A DNA stretch of 64,000 bases from Oncomelania hupensis (lineage: Eukaryota > Mollusca > Gastropoda > Littorinimorpha > Pomatiopsidae): the NCBI GenBank assembly GCA_036898135.1, contig CM072516.1, positions 62,661,122-62,725,121 on the forward strand. Reading direction: 5' to 3'. Below are positions 20,278 through 31,900 of this stretch, piece by piece. Within the stretch, counting starts at the first letter, position 1, and each line of letters begins with the position of its first letter. The notes below the pieces were generated by a model, which was not told where the DNA came from, ran no database searches, and saw only the letters and a program-made list of their open reading frames with translations. A program made the translations under genes and the position numbers.

Positions 20278-21240
20278 CCCGGCTAGCCACCCGTAATAAC
20301 TCACTACTGGCTTATGGGCACATTCTTCACCAGATGAGGAAACTCTTTCCAAAATGCTATTTCATCGACGCGCGAAACACGATGCGTATGGGTTGTGAGA
20401 CGGAAGCACAGCTTTGTCGTTAGCGTGCTACTCAGTCAACTCGGTTTGATTCTCCATAATAATGGGATAATTTTCTTACATCCGGTTTTCTGTAGTGACT
20501 CTTAATACAATGTTCCGGCGTCAGCCACAGGATAAATAGCACAGCTTTCTGTCAAAAATACACGAACCAAGCTGAAATTAAGGCCCATTCCTACACGCGT
20601 CCGGCCGTTCTGTCAAAAATACATGCACCAAGCTGAAATTAAGGCCCAGGCACAAGCTTGAGCGTAAAATCTCGGGCCAAACAAAGGGAATTGAACGTTA
20701 TTGCTGGATACCCATTTACAGAAGCCCACCGACAAATAATTAAAGACAGTCCCTTAAAAATCCATTTTGGGAGGAAAGTATCTGTAAGAATCAGCAGCAT
20801 GGTTGCGAAACACTTTGCTGTTTTACAGGACGGAAATGAAGACAGCTTCAGCCAGAGACTTCAGGGTGTGCTAGTGTCCGTTTGCACTAACTTCAAATTA
20901 TCCCAAATATTCCAAACTACTTTTCAATTCTGAAATAAGAATAGTCTTTTATGTCCAGTAAGGCTATGAAAACAGTCCTGGTAGTGTAAATGAAGTTGCC
21001 AGTCCGGCGGCAGGTGTTGAGTCCACTCCTTGTCCACTCCTAGTGGACAGGATACCTGATGACCAGTAAAAGAACCATTAGTGACCAGCTGAACAGCTAG
21101 CAGTAGATGAATGTAGATCAGCGTTTTCGTGGGCTCAAACTTTATGCACGGGGTGGGTTCGGTCCTAGCTCCAGGAAACTGTTAATTATTGTGTGAGTAA
21201 ACTCACCTAGGTTATTCTTTTTTTTAATCAGTAATGAAAG
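20278..21240. other. Unassigned DNA with a short direct repeat
   Basis: About 40 bases are duplicated at about 20548-20588 and 20610-20649 (TCTGTCAAAAATACA then CCAAGCTGAAATTAAGGCCC). An open frame at 20658-20933 has no recognisable family. Confidence 0.5.
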
Positions 21241-21242
21241 TT

Positions 21243-22295
21243 TTTGTTTATGTAATAACAACAAAATTTCATTGAATAATGCCACCTATCAGCTATTAAT
21301 TTTAATACACGGGTGTAGCAAGAGTGACCTATTTAACATAACTTTCAATCTGGAACCAAGATTCTTTGTAATTCTAATGTTATAATCCCGACGATTCAAA
21401 GGACTGACGAACGAAATATGAAATTTGAAGCTGCTCGTAGATCTTCAACCTTCTTTTGTCTATTTAATAACAACAAGATTTCATTGAATAATGTTAGTAA
21501 TTCATTGCTTACAGTGTCCAGCAGACTGCAAATAGCCGAATCAGGACCACAAAATCACGACCACAACTTGGTTGAAAGAGGACTCGCTCCTGATTCGTAT
21601 AAAAGATCTGCTGAAACAACCCAGTGTTATCACTGAAGGCACTCCACCAGCCAGTCATTTTACAATAAAGGCACCCCCCACGCAGGGGACCCTGAGGCTA
21701 TACGCTAATTTATGAAACCCCCGTTTACAAAAACATAATAGAATATAAACATCATGCATTATAAAATATCAACAAAACACATAAATATAAAATGCCTACA
21801 TTGCTAAATAGTAATATCATAGGAAGCCCTAGTGACCATTTGGCAGAATGCGTCCAATATTCCCAAGCTGACCCAACAGACCTCAAACACAAATGAGGAG
21901 TTTTAGAAGAGTTTTGAAGAAAAGAGTTGGGTGACTGGTCTAGCGAAGAAGATTGTATAGTAGATTGATAGAACAGAGTAATAATAACAAAGAACAAAGG
22001 AGAAAGACAGCGACAGTGGGAATTTAAAGCATTAAATTTCCAGAAAGTGGGGATACTACTTATACAGAAACTTCCGGCACCCCCACGGAGGGGAAGGGGA
22101 GGGGGTTGAATAATGCCACCTATCAGCTATTGAATAATGCCATCTACTAGCTATTAATTTAAACACACGTGTGTGAGACTTAATACGGTGTAGCAAGTTT
22201 GACATATTTAACTTGACTTTCAATCTGGAACCAAGATTCTTTGTAATTCTAATGTTATAATCCCGACGAAAAAAGAAATGTGAAGCTGCTCGTTG
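21243..22295. repeat. Local duplication of a ~200-bp unit, with B copy 2 inserted
   Basis: TAATAACAACAARATTTCAT and TGAATAATG occur at about 21256 and 21470. A longer block with AATGCCACCTATCAGCTATT, CAATCTGGAACCAAGATTCT and ATAATCCCGACGA occurs at 21277-21435 and again at 22112-22290. The B element splits the second unit. Confidence 0.75.
21494..22105 (-). mobile_element. Retroposon family B, full-length copy 2 (612 bp)
   Basis: The copy is flanked by the 10-bp duplication TTGAATAATG (21484-21493 and 22106-22115). It is collinear with copies at 9007 and 36848: GACTGCAAATAGCCGAATC, CATAAAAGATCTGCTGAAAC, AACCCCCGTTTACAAAAACA, ATAAAATGCCTACATTGC and a G-rich end. It lacks both private insertions of copy 1, so it best approximates the intact family. 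No ORF with family signals is seen. Confidence 0.75.
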
Positions 22296-23325
22296 AGCTT
22301 CAACCTCTACAAAATGACGACCTACTAAGAGTAAATGTAGAAATTTACTATATATCTACGTTTTATTTTTCAAGATACTGTTATGCGCCTTTAACAATAT
22401 TTAGCTATTCACGCCTTTATTTTTTTAAACACATATTTTTACACATAGTGACGACTGAACCTTCAATCCCATAGACGCGCCTTACAGGCAAATTTGGAAC
22501 GTAAATAATCATTATGAATGGTTCCATACATATTGATAGTGTATCAACGGTTGTATTCATTATCTGCGAACGGCAGTTTCTACAGCCATCAAACCAACGT
22601 TAACAGGCCATGCTTTTAATTGACACTTGATCTACGACTGTGCTTAAAAGCTAACAGGTCACCGAGTATCATAAGACTTGGTGAAACACCGCACCGGTCT
22701 CTCGTCATATCTCACAGACCTTACGAGACATCTCCAAGCGGAAGCAAGCCTATGTTCCCAAAAAAGCTCTTTGTCATCACAGTACTATGTTCTGACATGT
22801 TGAAGCAGTTTTATGCTTCTATAGATGTGTTCACACAACCCTAAGGTCCAGCGAAGCTATGTTTACACGGGTTTATCAAATATCCGAAACATTTAAGTCA
22901 AGTCGATGCCTCCAGCAGCTTCAATAATTATACTTGATCTTGAACGTAGGCCTGTGTGAACATAGAGCTGTGCGAACATGGAGCCCATGGGAACACAAAA
23001 GCCGTAGGACACAGAGCCGTGGAATATAGAAGTGTGAGAACATTAATGATTAAGTCTTGGGAACATAGAGGTATTATGGTATTGGATGCAGCCAATCTAC
23101 AATTTCAAAAATATAAATTATTTTCTATTCTGACATCTCTAATAGCAATATTTTCAGATCGCCGCGCTTTGAACCCGATTGAAGTAAAAGCGCGTGATAG
23201 CATCCTCCATTATTATAGGAACCGTCGATCTCAATACTTCAAAAACATTTACCATGACAATAGTTATACCGGGGCCAAGAAAGGACATTTTCATATTAGG
23301 ATCTAAAATCCGTTTTCCTTTCAAA
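22296..23325. other. Unassigned DNA with a degenerate minisatellite
   Basis: About 22950-23070 repeats GTGNGAACATAGAGCYGTG-like units of 15-25 bases. Similar wording recurs at 23620-23710. No gene is seen. Confidence 0.5.
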
Positions 23326-23328
23326 ATT

Positions 23329-23329
23329 A

Positions 23330-23400
<71 letters not shown>

Positions 23401-23460
23401 TAATAACAGGCAATTTATACAGCGCTTTCCAAAATCACAAAGCGCTTTACACAAACAAAA
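23329..23460 (-). repeat. (AAT)n array abutting a LINE/SINE 3'-tail motif
   Basis: On the minus strand GTAAAGCGCTTTGTGATTTT then GGAAAGCGCTGTATAAATTG runs into (ATT)n. This is the typical 3' end of CR1/L2-like retroposons, so the microsatellite (23330-23406) probably grew from a retroposon tail. Confidence 0.7.
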
Positions 23461-25141
23461 CACAACATGCGTACATTGGTCAATAACACGCAACCACCTA
23501 CACATCCCAACACCAAAAATAACAAACAACACTCACTCATTATTTTGAGCCTTTGGTGCAATTTTTAAATTCATAAAATTTTCGACCATCCCCAAAATCC
23601 CTAGTGTGTAAGTTTTTATTTGCCGGTGGTGTACATAGAACCCAGAGAACATAGGGCCATATAAATATAGACCAGAGAAAACAGATGTGAAACAGAGCCA
23701 TATGAACAATGAATTCTCAGTATGACAACCAGTTTGCCGTCTTCGATGAATGGAATCAGATAGTATGTTTATCAAGTTTTTCAGATCATTCAAGAAGTTA
23801 CGATGGATCTTTCCAAGGTGTCGAGGTCAGTTCTGCGATATACATATGTATATATTGTGGCAACAAGAAGTCTAGGACTATATCAAAGAGAATACCAACG
23901 CTTCGCTTTGTATTGGAAAAATTGTTATCGGCTCGGACAATTATTTAGGCTTGCCCTATGCATCAGATCGGGTTTTTTTTTCAAATTGCAGTGCTTCGGT
24001 GAAGTTGGAATTGGTATCAACTTTTTTTTTTTAAACTACAGTAATAAAATCCACTTAGTCCATTCATTTCTAGTGCTAATGTGCTCAACACTTTTTGACT
24101 TCTCACTCCTTCTTTTATATTTTTGGACGCGACCGTGACTGCGAATAAATAACACACTGTGTATTTTCGGGTTGTGAGAATAAAATAACATACTGTCTAT
24201 TTTTTGTTGAGGAGAGGGGGGGAGGGGTTGGGGGGATTCTAACCTTTGTCAAATATTTTTTTATTACCAGTCGCGCTCACAATATGAAAAATGGACACTA
24301 TGACAGTTCTTTTCTTCTCCGTTTCTTGTCAAAGTTCCCCGAGCGCGGCCTTTTAACGTTTTGTATCTTGATGACTTGTGCGCGGAACAACTTTAAGACT
24401 GTTTAGAGCTTTCAATCAACAGAGCAAATGTGAGCTCAAAGCACGTGGGCATAAAAAAAAAAAGTCTCCATACAATGGCAGCACAAAGACTACTCTCCAC
24501 ATAGTCGGAGGTTCGATATTCAATCACGGGCGACGGCAGTTTATAACGACTTTCCAATGCGTTTGAACCATCGCGTTGCAGCTTTTTCTTTTTTAATTAA
24601 ACCACTTTCTTTCTATGGAGCTTGATATATACCGCCAGCGTCAGTGACGACTTGCTTTCAGCCGGCAGTCGACTTTTAGTGATGTCAATAACTGTCTTTT
24701 CCCCCTCCCATTCTTGGGGGGTGGGGGTGGAGATGGGAGTGGGAGGGTGGGGGTGGGGTTAAGGGGCTGTGGATTGAGGAAACTGTAACTGTAGTCTGTA
24801 ATACCAGGTCCAAAGTATCTCCAATTCCTCTTTATATATCCCATAATTTCTTGCTTGTACGCACAATTCAACACCACATTGCTAACAAATTTTTTTAACG
24901 GAAATCCAGTCCTGCAGGTGTGTTTATACAACGTGCTGCTTGCGCCAATTTCGCAACATGTTGCCTTTCAGTTGCCAATTGTTCCAGGATGCTGTTTCAA
25001 ATGCCTGATTTGGCACACAGCTTCCTTAGCTAATCACAACGCCCTCGCCCTAATTGGAAAGCGTATCACACCTTGGCTTGCCTTGACTGCACTGGTCCTA
25101 ATCCTATTGTGACGATTTATTTAGCTTAATATTTCTTCTGT
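23461..25141. other. Unassigned AT-rich DNA with a G-rich tract
   Basis: 24715-24765 holds many GGG runs in the form GGGGTGGGGGTGGAGATGGG, a G-quadruplex candidate. G-runs also occur at 24213-24236. No supported gene is seen. Confidence 0.5.
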
Positions 25142-25153
25142 CAAATGCACAAC

Positions 25154-25449
25154 GGGGTGTCGGATAGCGCAGTGGTTGGAGCACTCGCTACGGGTCGCAA
25201 GTTAAGCACCGTCCAGTGCGGTTAGCACTTGGATGGGTGACCGCAAACCGTGAAGCGACAAATAACAACGCCCGCAGTTGACTCAACTGTGACTGAGTAC
25301 CTACTCTCTTAAGGGTGGGGAAGGTAAAGCAGCGAGGGAGAGAGATGGGCATCACCCTCATTACGCTGGCCCAAGATAAGTGTGATCTCCAACATCACGC
25401 TCCCCTACGGCCACAAGGCTATGGGACCACCTTTACCTTTACCTTTTAC
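25154..25449 (+). mobile_element. Chimeric tRNA/5S rRNA SINE (family D), copy 1
   Basis: The 12-bp duplication CAAATGCACAAC (25142-25153 and 25450-25461) flanks the copy. The head carries a tRNA-type A box (GATAGCGCAGTGGTTGGAGC). It is followed by a segment close to the internal promoter part of 5S rRNA (AAGTTAAGCACCGTCCAGTG, then GGTTAGCACTTGGATGGGTG ACC). The body contains CTCTCTTAAGGGTGGGGAAG and CCCAAGATAAGTGTGATCTC. The tail is (TTTACC)n. Copy 2 at 30734 is nearly identical. Confidence 0.9.
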
Positions 25450-25461
25450 CAAATGCACAAC

Positions 25462-25840
25462 AAATAATAGAGAGAAAATTTATGGAAAAGGAAAAATAGT
25501 ATACGCGCTGATTTAAGTGAAGAGACGGTGCCGGAATTAGCTCATCTCACAGCCACGATCATCACGTGCACAGTGAAGTGTAATCAGTTAGACACACTGT
25601 CTCTTTGATCGAACCCTAATCATTTCCTTCAGCTCCGCTGTTCAATAGCAAAGCCAATTAATATCGTCTAACAGCCACGTATAGCTACCGCACCATAGAA
25701 AAAAGCCTTGTTATTTGAATAAGCATGGAACAAGAAGACCAAGACCACTTCAGAGTCGTCCTCAAGCGTATCACAAGAATTAATTGCAGGTGCAATATAA
25801 AATATTGTCTCGTAAAGTACTTGTCGCAGTAAGGATGGCG
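25462..25840. other. Nothing recognised
   Basis: Mixed DNA between two SINEs. Confidence 0.4.
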
Positions 25841-25844
25841 CGCT

Positions 25845-26175
25845 TGCTCAGTGAGGAAAGCGACGGCAGAGAAGTATGTAATGCTAATTAAGCGATAACA
25901 TTGCAGACAATGGTTCGAAATGTTAAGGCTGAAAGTCTAGAATGCCGAAAGTTATGAACACGACCCGGATGCGCAGGCAATCGCCCCTTATTCCTACGAA
26001 TGAGAGTATAAAGAGAAGAGTATTCTGTGCACCACACAGACTTTTAAAATCCTGACGCTCATGAGTGTCAGCTACCTAGGCTAAACACACCCAGCAAAAC
26101 TCTAGATATAGTACGTCCTTTCTACCCATTTCAGGGTCATCCAGGATTGTGACCAGTATCCTGGGGAGTCCGACA
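25845..26175 (+). mobile_element. SINE family A, copy 2 (diverged)
   Basis: The head is worn (GCTCAGTGAGGAAAGCGACG, GATAACATTGCAGACAATGG, TTCGAAAT). The body keeps AAAATCCTGACGCTCATGAG, AACACACCCAGCA and TCATCCAGGATTGTGACCAG. The tail is lost or unrecognisable. Confidence 0.65.
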
Positions 26176-26440
26176 CTGCGCGTGTGCGCACTGGGACAGA
26201 AATTTGACGAGGAAAACTGTTGTGTGACAAAATTTAACGGCGGTGTGGATTGTATACTACTTCGCCATGGAAGTAATAATATCGAACTCTTTGTCGGCTT
26301 TATATCCCACAGTGTCTCACTTTGTATTGGAGCTGTTTTGTGTGACAAATGAAGAATAAGAAACACAGGGCCCACTGTAACTGGAGTCTTGCCTCTGCAG
26401 TGATGATTGGTTCTCGTTCTTTGGAGCGCTTTAATTGAGG

Positions 26441-26495
<55 letters not shown>

Positions 26496-27050
26496 AAGAT
26501 AGTTTTAGGATGTCAAAATAATAAATGAAACGAAAACTCTACAATCTTGCGGTACATACATATGTCTAGGGATGATTAGCTTAAAACTACTACCAACATA
26601 CATCTAAAACGTTTTTCAATCTACAACAAGCATGTGACATTTTGCTTTGTCTTCAGCTTCTCCTTTCGAAGTCTCTTACTATTCTTTTCATCTTCTTGAC
26701 AGACCTTTTTTTCCAATTATTATTTACTTAATTTTTATTTATTTTTTTTTTAACAGAATACAGAGTTTTTAATTGGCTTCAAAAACATTCACAGGAAAAT
26801 TTGCGTGTATTGTCCATTTACACATACCAAAAAAAAAAATCAAAATTTGTTCACAAATATACAACAATTATATTGAATAAACGTTTAGTCCAAGAATCGC
26901 CTTATAAAGATGACCACTTTAAATTCTAACGCTACGACAGGAATGATCACAGCCGGTCGCACGCGGACTGCGATCCCCTTTACTCTTTTTTACACAGCTT
27001 TACTTCTCCGTCCCGCTATTTTCTATTTTTCCTTTTCTCTTGCTTTTGTT
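26176..27050. other. Unassigned DNA with a (GA)n array
   Basis: A GA array lies at 26441-26491 and T/A-rich runs at 26707-26755. No gene is seen. Confidence 0.5.
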
Positions 27051-27054
27051 TCTC

Positions 27055-27215
27055 ACGCAGCGTCACCCAGGACAGGAGAGAAGGGACCTAGTGCTCTCAG
27101 GGTGTATTTATGTTTCTGGTGCTCACTCCTCTACGACATGAGTGTTAGGATCTTTATAGTCCGTGCCATCAAATGTATGCGTGCACTGACAGACTAGACC
27201 TCGGCTTATACTCTC
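27055..27215 (-). mobile_element. SINE family A fragment, copy 3
   Basis: The reverse complement reads GGCACGGACTATAAAGATCC, TAACACTCATG, then AAATACACCC, GCACTAGGTCCCTTCTCTCC and CCTGGGTGACG, matching the body of SINE A. Confidence 0.65.
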
Positions 27216-27694
27216 TTCTCACTCAAACACACTTGCCTCTGTCCCTCAACTCTTCAATTTCCCGATCCTTCAAGTCAACAAATCTGTATTACCCAAAATG
27301 GAGAAATTCATATAGCATATTGCATGTCAGCAAATACAAAAAATGTTTAAAAACAAAATAAAAGTAAGCCTAATACATACAATCACAAAATAACAACTAC
27401 TAAAACCACATTTCCACAACAGTTATACGTAACTTTCAACTATAATCTTACGTCTGCACACGAGCGCGCGCACACACACACTCACACACACATACACAAC
27501 AGTATCTTCCAATTCTTTCACTACAAATACATACACCCACATAATATATATATATAGAACATTTAATTTGACTGACGAACTACTCATGCACAATCAATAA
27601 ACACAACTTCTCCTTTCATTGTAACAACTTTAAATATAAAACAATGAATATTAATAGAGTTTTTATATACGCATGCTTCCACTATTGACGGTTA
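27216..27694. other. Unassigned DNA with CA and TA dinucleotide stretches
   Basis: CA-rich sequence at about 27466-27500 and a short TA run at 27546-27556. No gene is seen. Confidence 0.5.
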
Positions 27695-28640
27695 ACGGTA
27701 ATATAGTCCTTGGCCCTGTCTTGTTCACCATGTACACCCAGCCCTTGAGCTCTATCATAAATGCTTTCAATCACTCATATCACTTCTTTGCTGATGATTC
27801 GCAGCGACATAGTTCTTCTTCTCCTTCTCAGATTCCTGCACTCTCAGGATTTGTCTCAGTGTATCAGCTCTGTTGCCGACTGGATGAATGAAAAACTAAA
27901 AATGAATGATGATAAAACTGAACTCATCCTGATTGGTTCAAAGTCCAAGTTACGGCGGGCCTCTGCACACTCAATGACTGTTTCTGGTCACCAGATTGAG
28001 TTCTCAAAATCTGTCCGCAACTTGGGAGTCTATCTTGATGAAAGCCTGTCAATGGAAACTCAGATCAACATACTGTGCAAATCTCTTAATTTTCATCTTC
28101 GAAGACTCAGTGAAATACGCCGATACCTCACAGTTGAAGCCACTAACAAACTTGCTGTTTCCTTTATTCTGTCACGACTTGACTATGGCAATTCTCTGTT
28201 GGCCGGCCTACCGGAAAATAAACTCTATAGACTCCAACGCATCCAAAACACCACTGCCCGTCTCGTTCTTCGTCAACCGCGCTATTCTAGTTTAAGCACT
28301 GCTCTAAAAACCCTTCACTGGCTCCCTGTCAAAGCTCGTATTGAGTACAAAATTGCCTCCCTCTGTTTTCCATTGCCTCCACACTGACTCCTTTCACTCC
28401 TACCTTTCAGGATTGTTGTGTTTATATCAACCTTCCCGATTACTTCGTTCTCAAAATTAATATCTTCTCACTGTTCCCAAGTATTCCCTCAATTCCTTTG
28501 GGAAAAGGTCATTCTCTGTTTTTGCTCCCACTCTGTGGAACTCTTTGCCTTCCGACCTCCGCCTCATCCAGTCGCATGATGCTTTTAAGAAGAATCTAAA
28601 AACCCACCTCTTCTCCAAATATTTCAGCCATTGAAAGTTC
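27695..28640 (+). pseudogene. 5'-truncated LINE reverse transcriptase (CR1/L2-like)
   Basis: The copy starts inside the reverse transcriptase at GPVLFTMYTQPLSSII and includes FADD at about 27788. It then shifts frame near 27815-27860 to DLSQCISSVADWMNEKLKMN, DDKTELILIGSKSKL, SVRNLGVYLDESLSME, LSRLDYGNSLLAGLP and LKTLHWLPVKARIEYKI (to about 28385). After a second frameshift it ends with FGKRSFSVFAPTLWNSLPSD then KKNLKTHLFSKYFSH (about 28500-28633). The endonuclease and first RT motifs are missing. Frameshifts make it inactive. Confidence 0.88.
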
Positions 28641-29615
28641 GCCAAAGTCCCTGCCACCAGAAGTAACTAATTAACGACAGTGGTGGATATGGTGATGGTT
28701 GATGTGGTGGTGGTGGAGGTGGCGGAGGTGGTAGTAGTAAAAAAAAAAAAAGAATTTAGTGTTAAAAGGTAGTATGCGCACCCCGTTCCCCTTGGTTGCC
28801 TGCTCCCATCCCAATTTCAGCATTTTATTTAAAAGTGCTTTTTACCTGGGTTATACCTGTGTGAGGAACCCCTTTTATTTCTATTTATTCGTTTTAACCT
28901 CTCACGTGGAGGAATTTCCCTTGTGTGCATGCTCACATTTCCCAGTTTTGGATGGTCCCGCACCTCCCCACCCCCCACCTCGTCCCCTACCCCCGAATTT
29001 GACTAGAGAAGTGGTGCGTGCTGCTTCTTAGTTTAGCCCTGGTCTGTCGGTCACTGGACCCAGGGTCCTACACTGTTACATTTTTGTGATCTTCACGTAA
29101 TGGGCATATGAAATTTGGCAAAGTTAACTATTTTATTCCATAAAATAATACCTTGTCTTATTGCTTGTTTGTTTTTACTGGCTCAGTCAGTCAGAGGACC
29201 AGGATTAAGTTCTGTCAGTGTATTTTATTGTATTTATTTTATATTGTTTTTGATTGCATAAAGCCATGTTTTTACATTTATGTATGCTGTTTTTATTTTT
29301 TTTATTTTTTTTAATTTATTTTTACTTTTAAATATTTTTGTTTAATTTTATTGGACATGTGTATATTTAGGAATTTTATCTTATTGTTTTGGCTGCTTAT
29401 AATGATTCTGTGTGTGTTTGTTTGTAGGCATGTGGTGTTAGATGTATGTGGTTACTTTCTTGTTTTTTTTTTCTTTTTTTACGTTTTATATACACCATGT
29501 TTTAGTGTGTTGTACATTCTCTTATTGTGCGAGTGCTTGTGTGAGAGTATGCGTGTGAGCGCTTTGAGCAGACTTTTTAGTTTGGAATTGCCCTTTATAA
29601 AATAAATTAATTAAA
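28641..29615 (+). mobile_element. 3' UTR and tail of the CR1/L2-like LINE
   Basis: Non-coding sequence runs from the end of the polyprotein to GCGCTTTGAGCAGACTTTTT then GCCCTTTATAAAATAAATTA (29559-29615). This is a 3' terminal signature shared in outline with the tail of SINE family A. A GGTGGTGG tract lies at 28680-28740, followed by A-rich sequence. Confidence 0.65.
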
Positions 29616-30725
29616 AATTTAAAAAAAAATAGCTGAATTACACGTTACATCGCTTTTGCGAGGATCAGCTGTGACCACTCACTCAGTGTTCCCTCCACAC
29701 ACAAAAAAATGATTGTCCTTGGGACTCCCAGGTATAAAATTTTAAGAGTCCTTGTGCAAATTTTGAGAGTCCCCAAATCGGTGGATGAACGGGTTTTGGG
29801 CCCAGTCAACCAAGTCAGAAGTGACATGATCGTGTATGATAGAATCAAAGAATGGATTAACGAAGATTTCTTTTGTTCAGTGAATGTATTCTTGGAGGAA
29901 GTTTACAATGCGCGCGCATGCGATTTTTAAGGACGACAACTCCCGACACAATCTATAATCGTCTGCAATGGCAGTCTCAGTTGGGTTCTGATTCTGATTA
30001 TGCCGTGAATTAGTTCGCCACTCGTTGGTCGTATTTATGACTTCAGCTATTCAAAAAAAATGTGTGCGTCCACAGGACGCACACATGCAAATTTTCCTGC
30101 GTCATTTTTCATATTTTGTGCGTAATTGACGCACTACTGTGCGTAATCGGGAACACTGCTCACTTCTTCGTTGACGGGTGTGAGTGGTCCATAAATAGAA
30201 CAGCGTTGTTTTTTTTTCAACACCCTTCCAAAGCGCCTAACGCGTTTTTCATCATTGCTTATCATTGATCATCCCATTTCATGTTTGAGAGATGAATATA
30301 AGATACGTCTGTTTTGTACGTGAAAGTGTGCATGTGTGTCATGTGAGCGTGCATGTTGGTTATAGGTCGTCGCTCTTAGAGTCTGATGAGAGAAGTGCGT
30401 ATACAGCTTACAGTTTTATTATTATCGTAGTATTATATCCAATTTTATTATTATCATAATATTATATGAAATTGAAAGGGTGACGGGATGGGAAGTGGGG
30501 GGTGAGAGGGGGGGCAGATTTAATGGCCAATGTGAAAGTCTCTTGAGAAGAGGTGACAAAAATATCAAGTGCTGCGGTCCTTAGTTCCGGACTTTTCTCC
30601 TTGGATTCGGTTCAGCTTCCCTTCACAAGCGTTAGCAATGAATTGCATGGCTTATTGTTAATTCGTAGTAATCTTGATTAATTTTAACGATTTGACGGGT
30701 TCAATCGCAGAGTAATATTTTTAGT
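29616..30725. other. Unassigned DNA with a short perfect hairpin
   Basis: At 30061-30086, TGTGTGCGTCC and GGACGCACACA face each other around a 3-4 base loop, followed by further GCGT/ACGC motifs. G-rich DNA lies at 30487-30516. No gene is seen. Confidence 0.5.
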
Positions 30726-30733
30726 CTTCTTCT

Positions 30734-31035
30734 GGGGTGTCGGATAGCGCAGTGGTTGGAGCACTCGCTACTGTGTCGCAAGTTAAGCGCCGTCCAGTGC
30801 GGTTAGCACTTGGATGGGTGACCGCAAACCGTGAAGCGACAAATAACAACGCCCCCAGTTGACTCAACTGTGACTGAGTACCTACTCTCTTAAGGGTGGG
30901 GAAGGTAAAGCAGCGAGGGAGAGAGATGGGCATCACCCTCATTACGCTGGCCCAAGATAAGTGTGATCTCCAACATCACGCTCCCCTACGGCCACAAGGC
31001 TATGGGACCACCTTTACCTTTACCTTACCACCTAC
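30734..31035 (+). mobile_element. Chimeric tRNA/5S rRNA SINE (family D), copy 2
   Basis: Nearly identical to 25154-25449 throughout head, body and (TTTACC)n tail, with a different flank duplication (CTTCTTCT, 30726-30733 and 31036-31043). That makes the two copies independent insertions. The few differences include a two-base expansion at CTACTGTGTCGC and GCGCCG for GCACCG. Confidence 0.9.
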
Positions 31036-31043
31036 CTTCTTCT

Positions 31044-31347
31044 TCAAATTCTGTATTTAAAACATGTATATATAATTGCAAATTCTGGAGTATCTAAACG
31101 TTGTAAACCTGTATATTTAACAGAAAAGAATATAATGTGTGCGCATGTATGATTGGGTGTGTGAGAGAGAGAGAGAGAGTGTGTGTGTGTGTGTGTGTGT
31201 GTTTGTGTGTACGTTTCTGTGTATGTGTAGATAGGGCTATATATGTATGTGTATGTGTAGATAGGGCTATATATGTATGTGTATGTGTAGAAGTGTGTGG
31301 GGGAGGTGAGGATGTGTGTGTTTGTGTGTGTGAAATAGAGAGAGAGA

Positions 31348-31426
<79 letters not shown>

Positions 31427-31766
31427 GTCATGAGAGAAATAGAGTGTGCGCGTGGTTGGAAGAGAAGAATAAAAAGAGAATGATTGAATGAATGAAAAAG
31501 AAGGAGGAAGAAAGTCTTGGACAGAATATGCTTCAAATATGCTGTTTCCTGATTGATTGACTGAAAGGAAGAGGGCGTATCGGGGAAGGAATATTTGAAT
31601 GAATAGAGAGAAGTGAGAACCAAGCAGGTGGGGCTATTGAGGATCTCAAAGCCCCCTTTGTTTGTAATGTAGGCTGACAAAACATTTTCTCCTCGCTTGG
31701 CTGCAATGTCCTCCTCCTCCCCTCTCTCTCTCTCTCTTTCTCCCCCTCTCACTTTATCTCTCTCTC

Positions 31767-31820
<54 letters not shown>

Positions 31821-31900
31821 ACCCCACACCCTCGCCCATCCACGTCAAGATGATGTCAAGACGGGAAAAACGGTGAAGTGGACAGAACGTTGAAGAAAAC
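31044..31900. repeat. Microsatellite-rich stretch: (GA), (GT), (GAT)n, (CT)n
   Basis: GA/GT arrays lie at 31162-31204. A 34-bp tandem duplication (TGTGTATGTGTAGATAGGGC unit) lies at about 31218-31288. A GAT array of about 26 units occupies 31348-31426 and CT-rich arrays 31718-31817. No supported gene is seen. Confidence 0.9.

Noticed and set aside
25199..25250. 5S rRNA gene
   Set aside because: Only part of 5S is present, fused to a tRNA-like head and a SINE body with TSDs, and it recurs at 30775.
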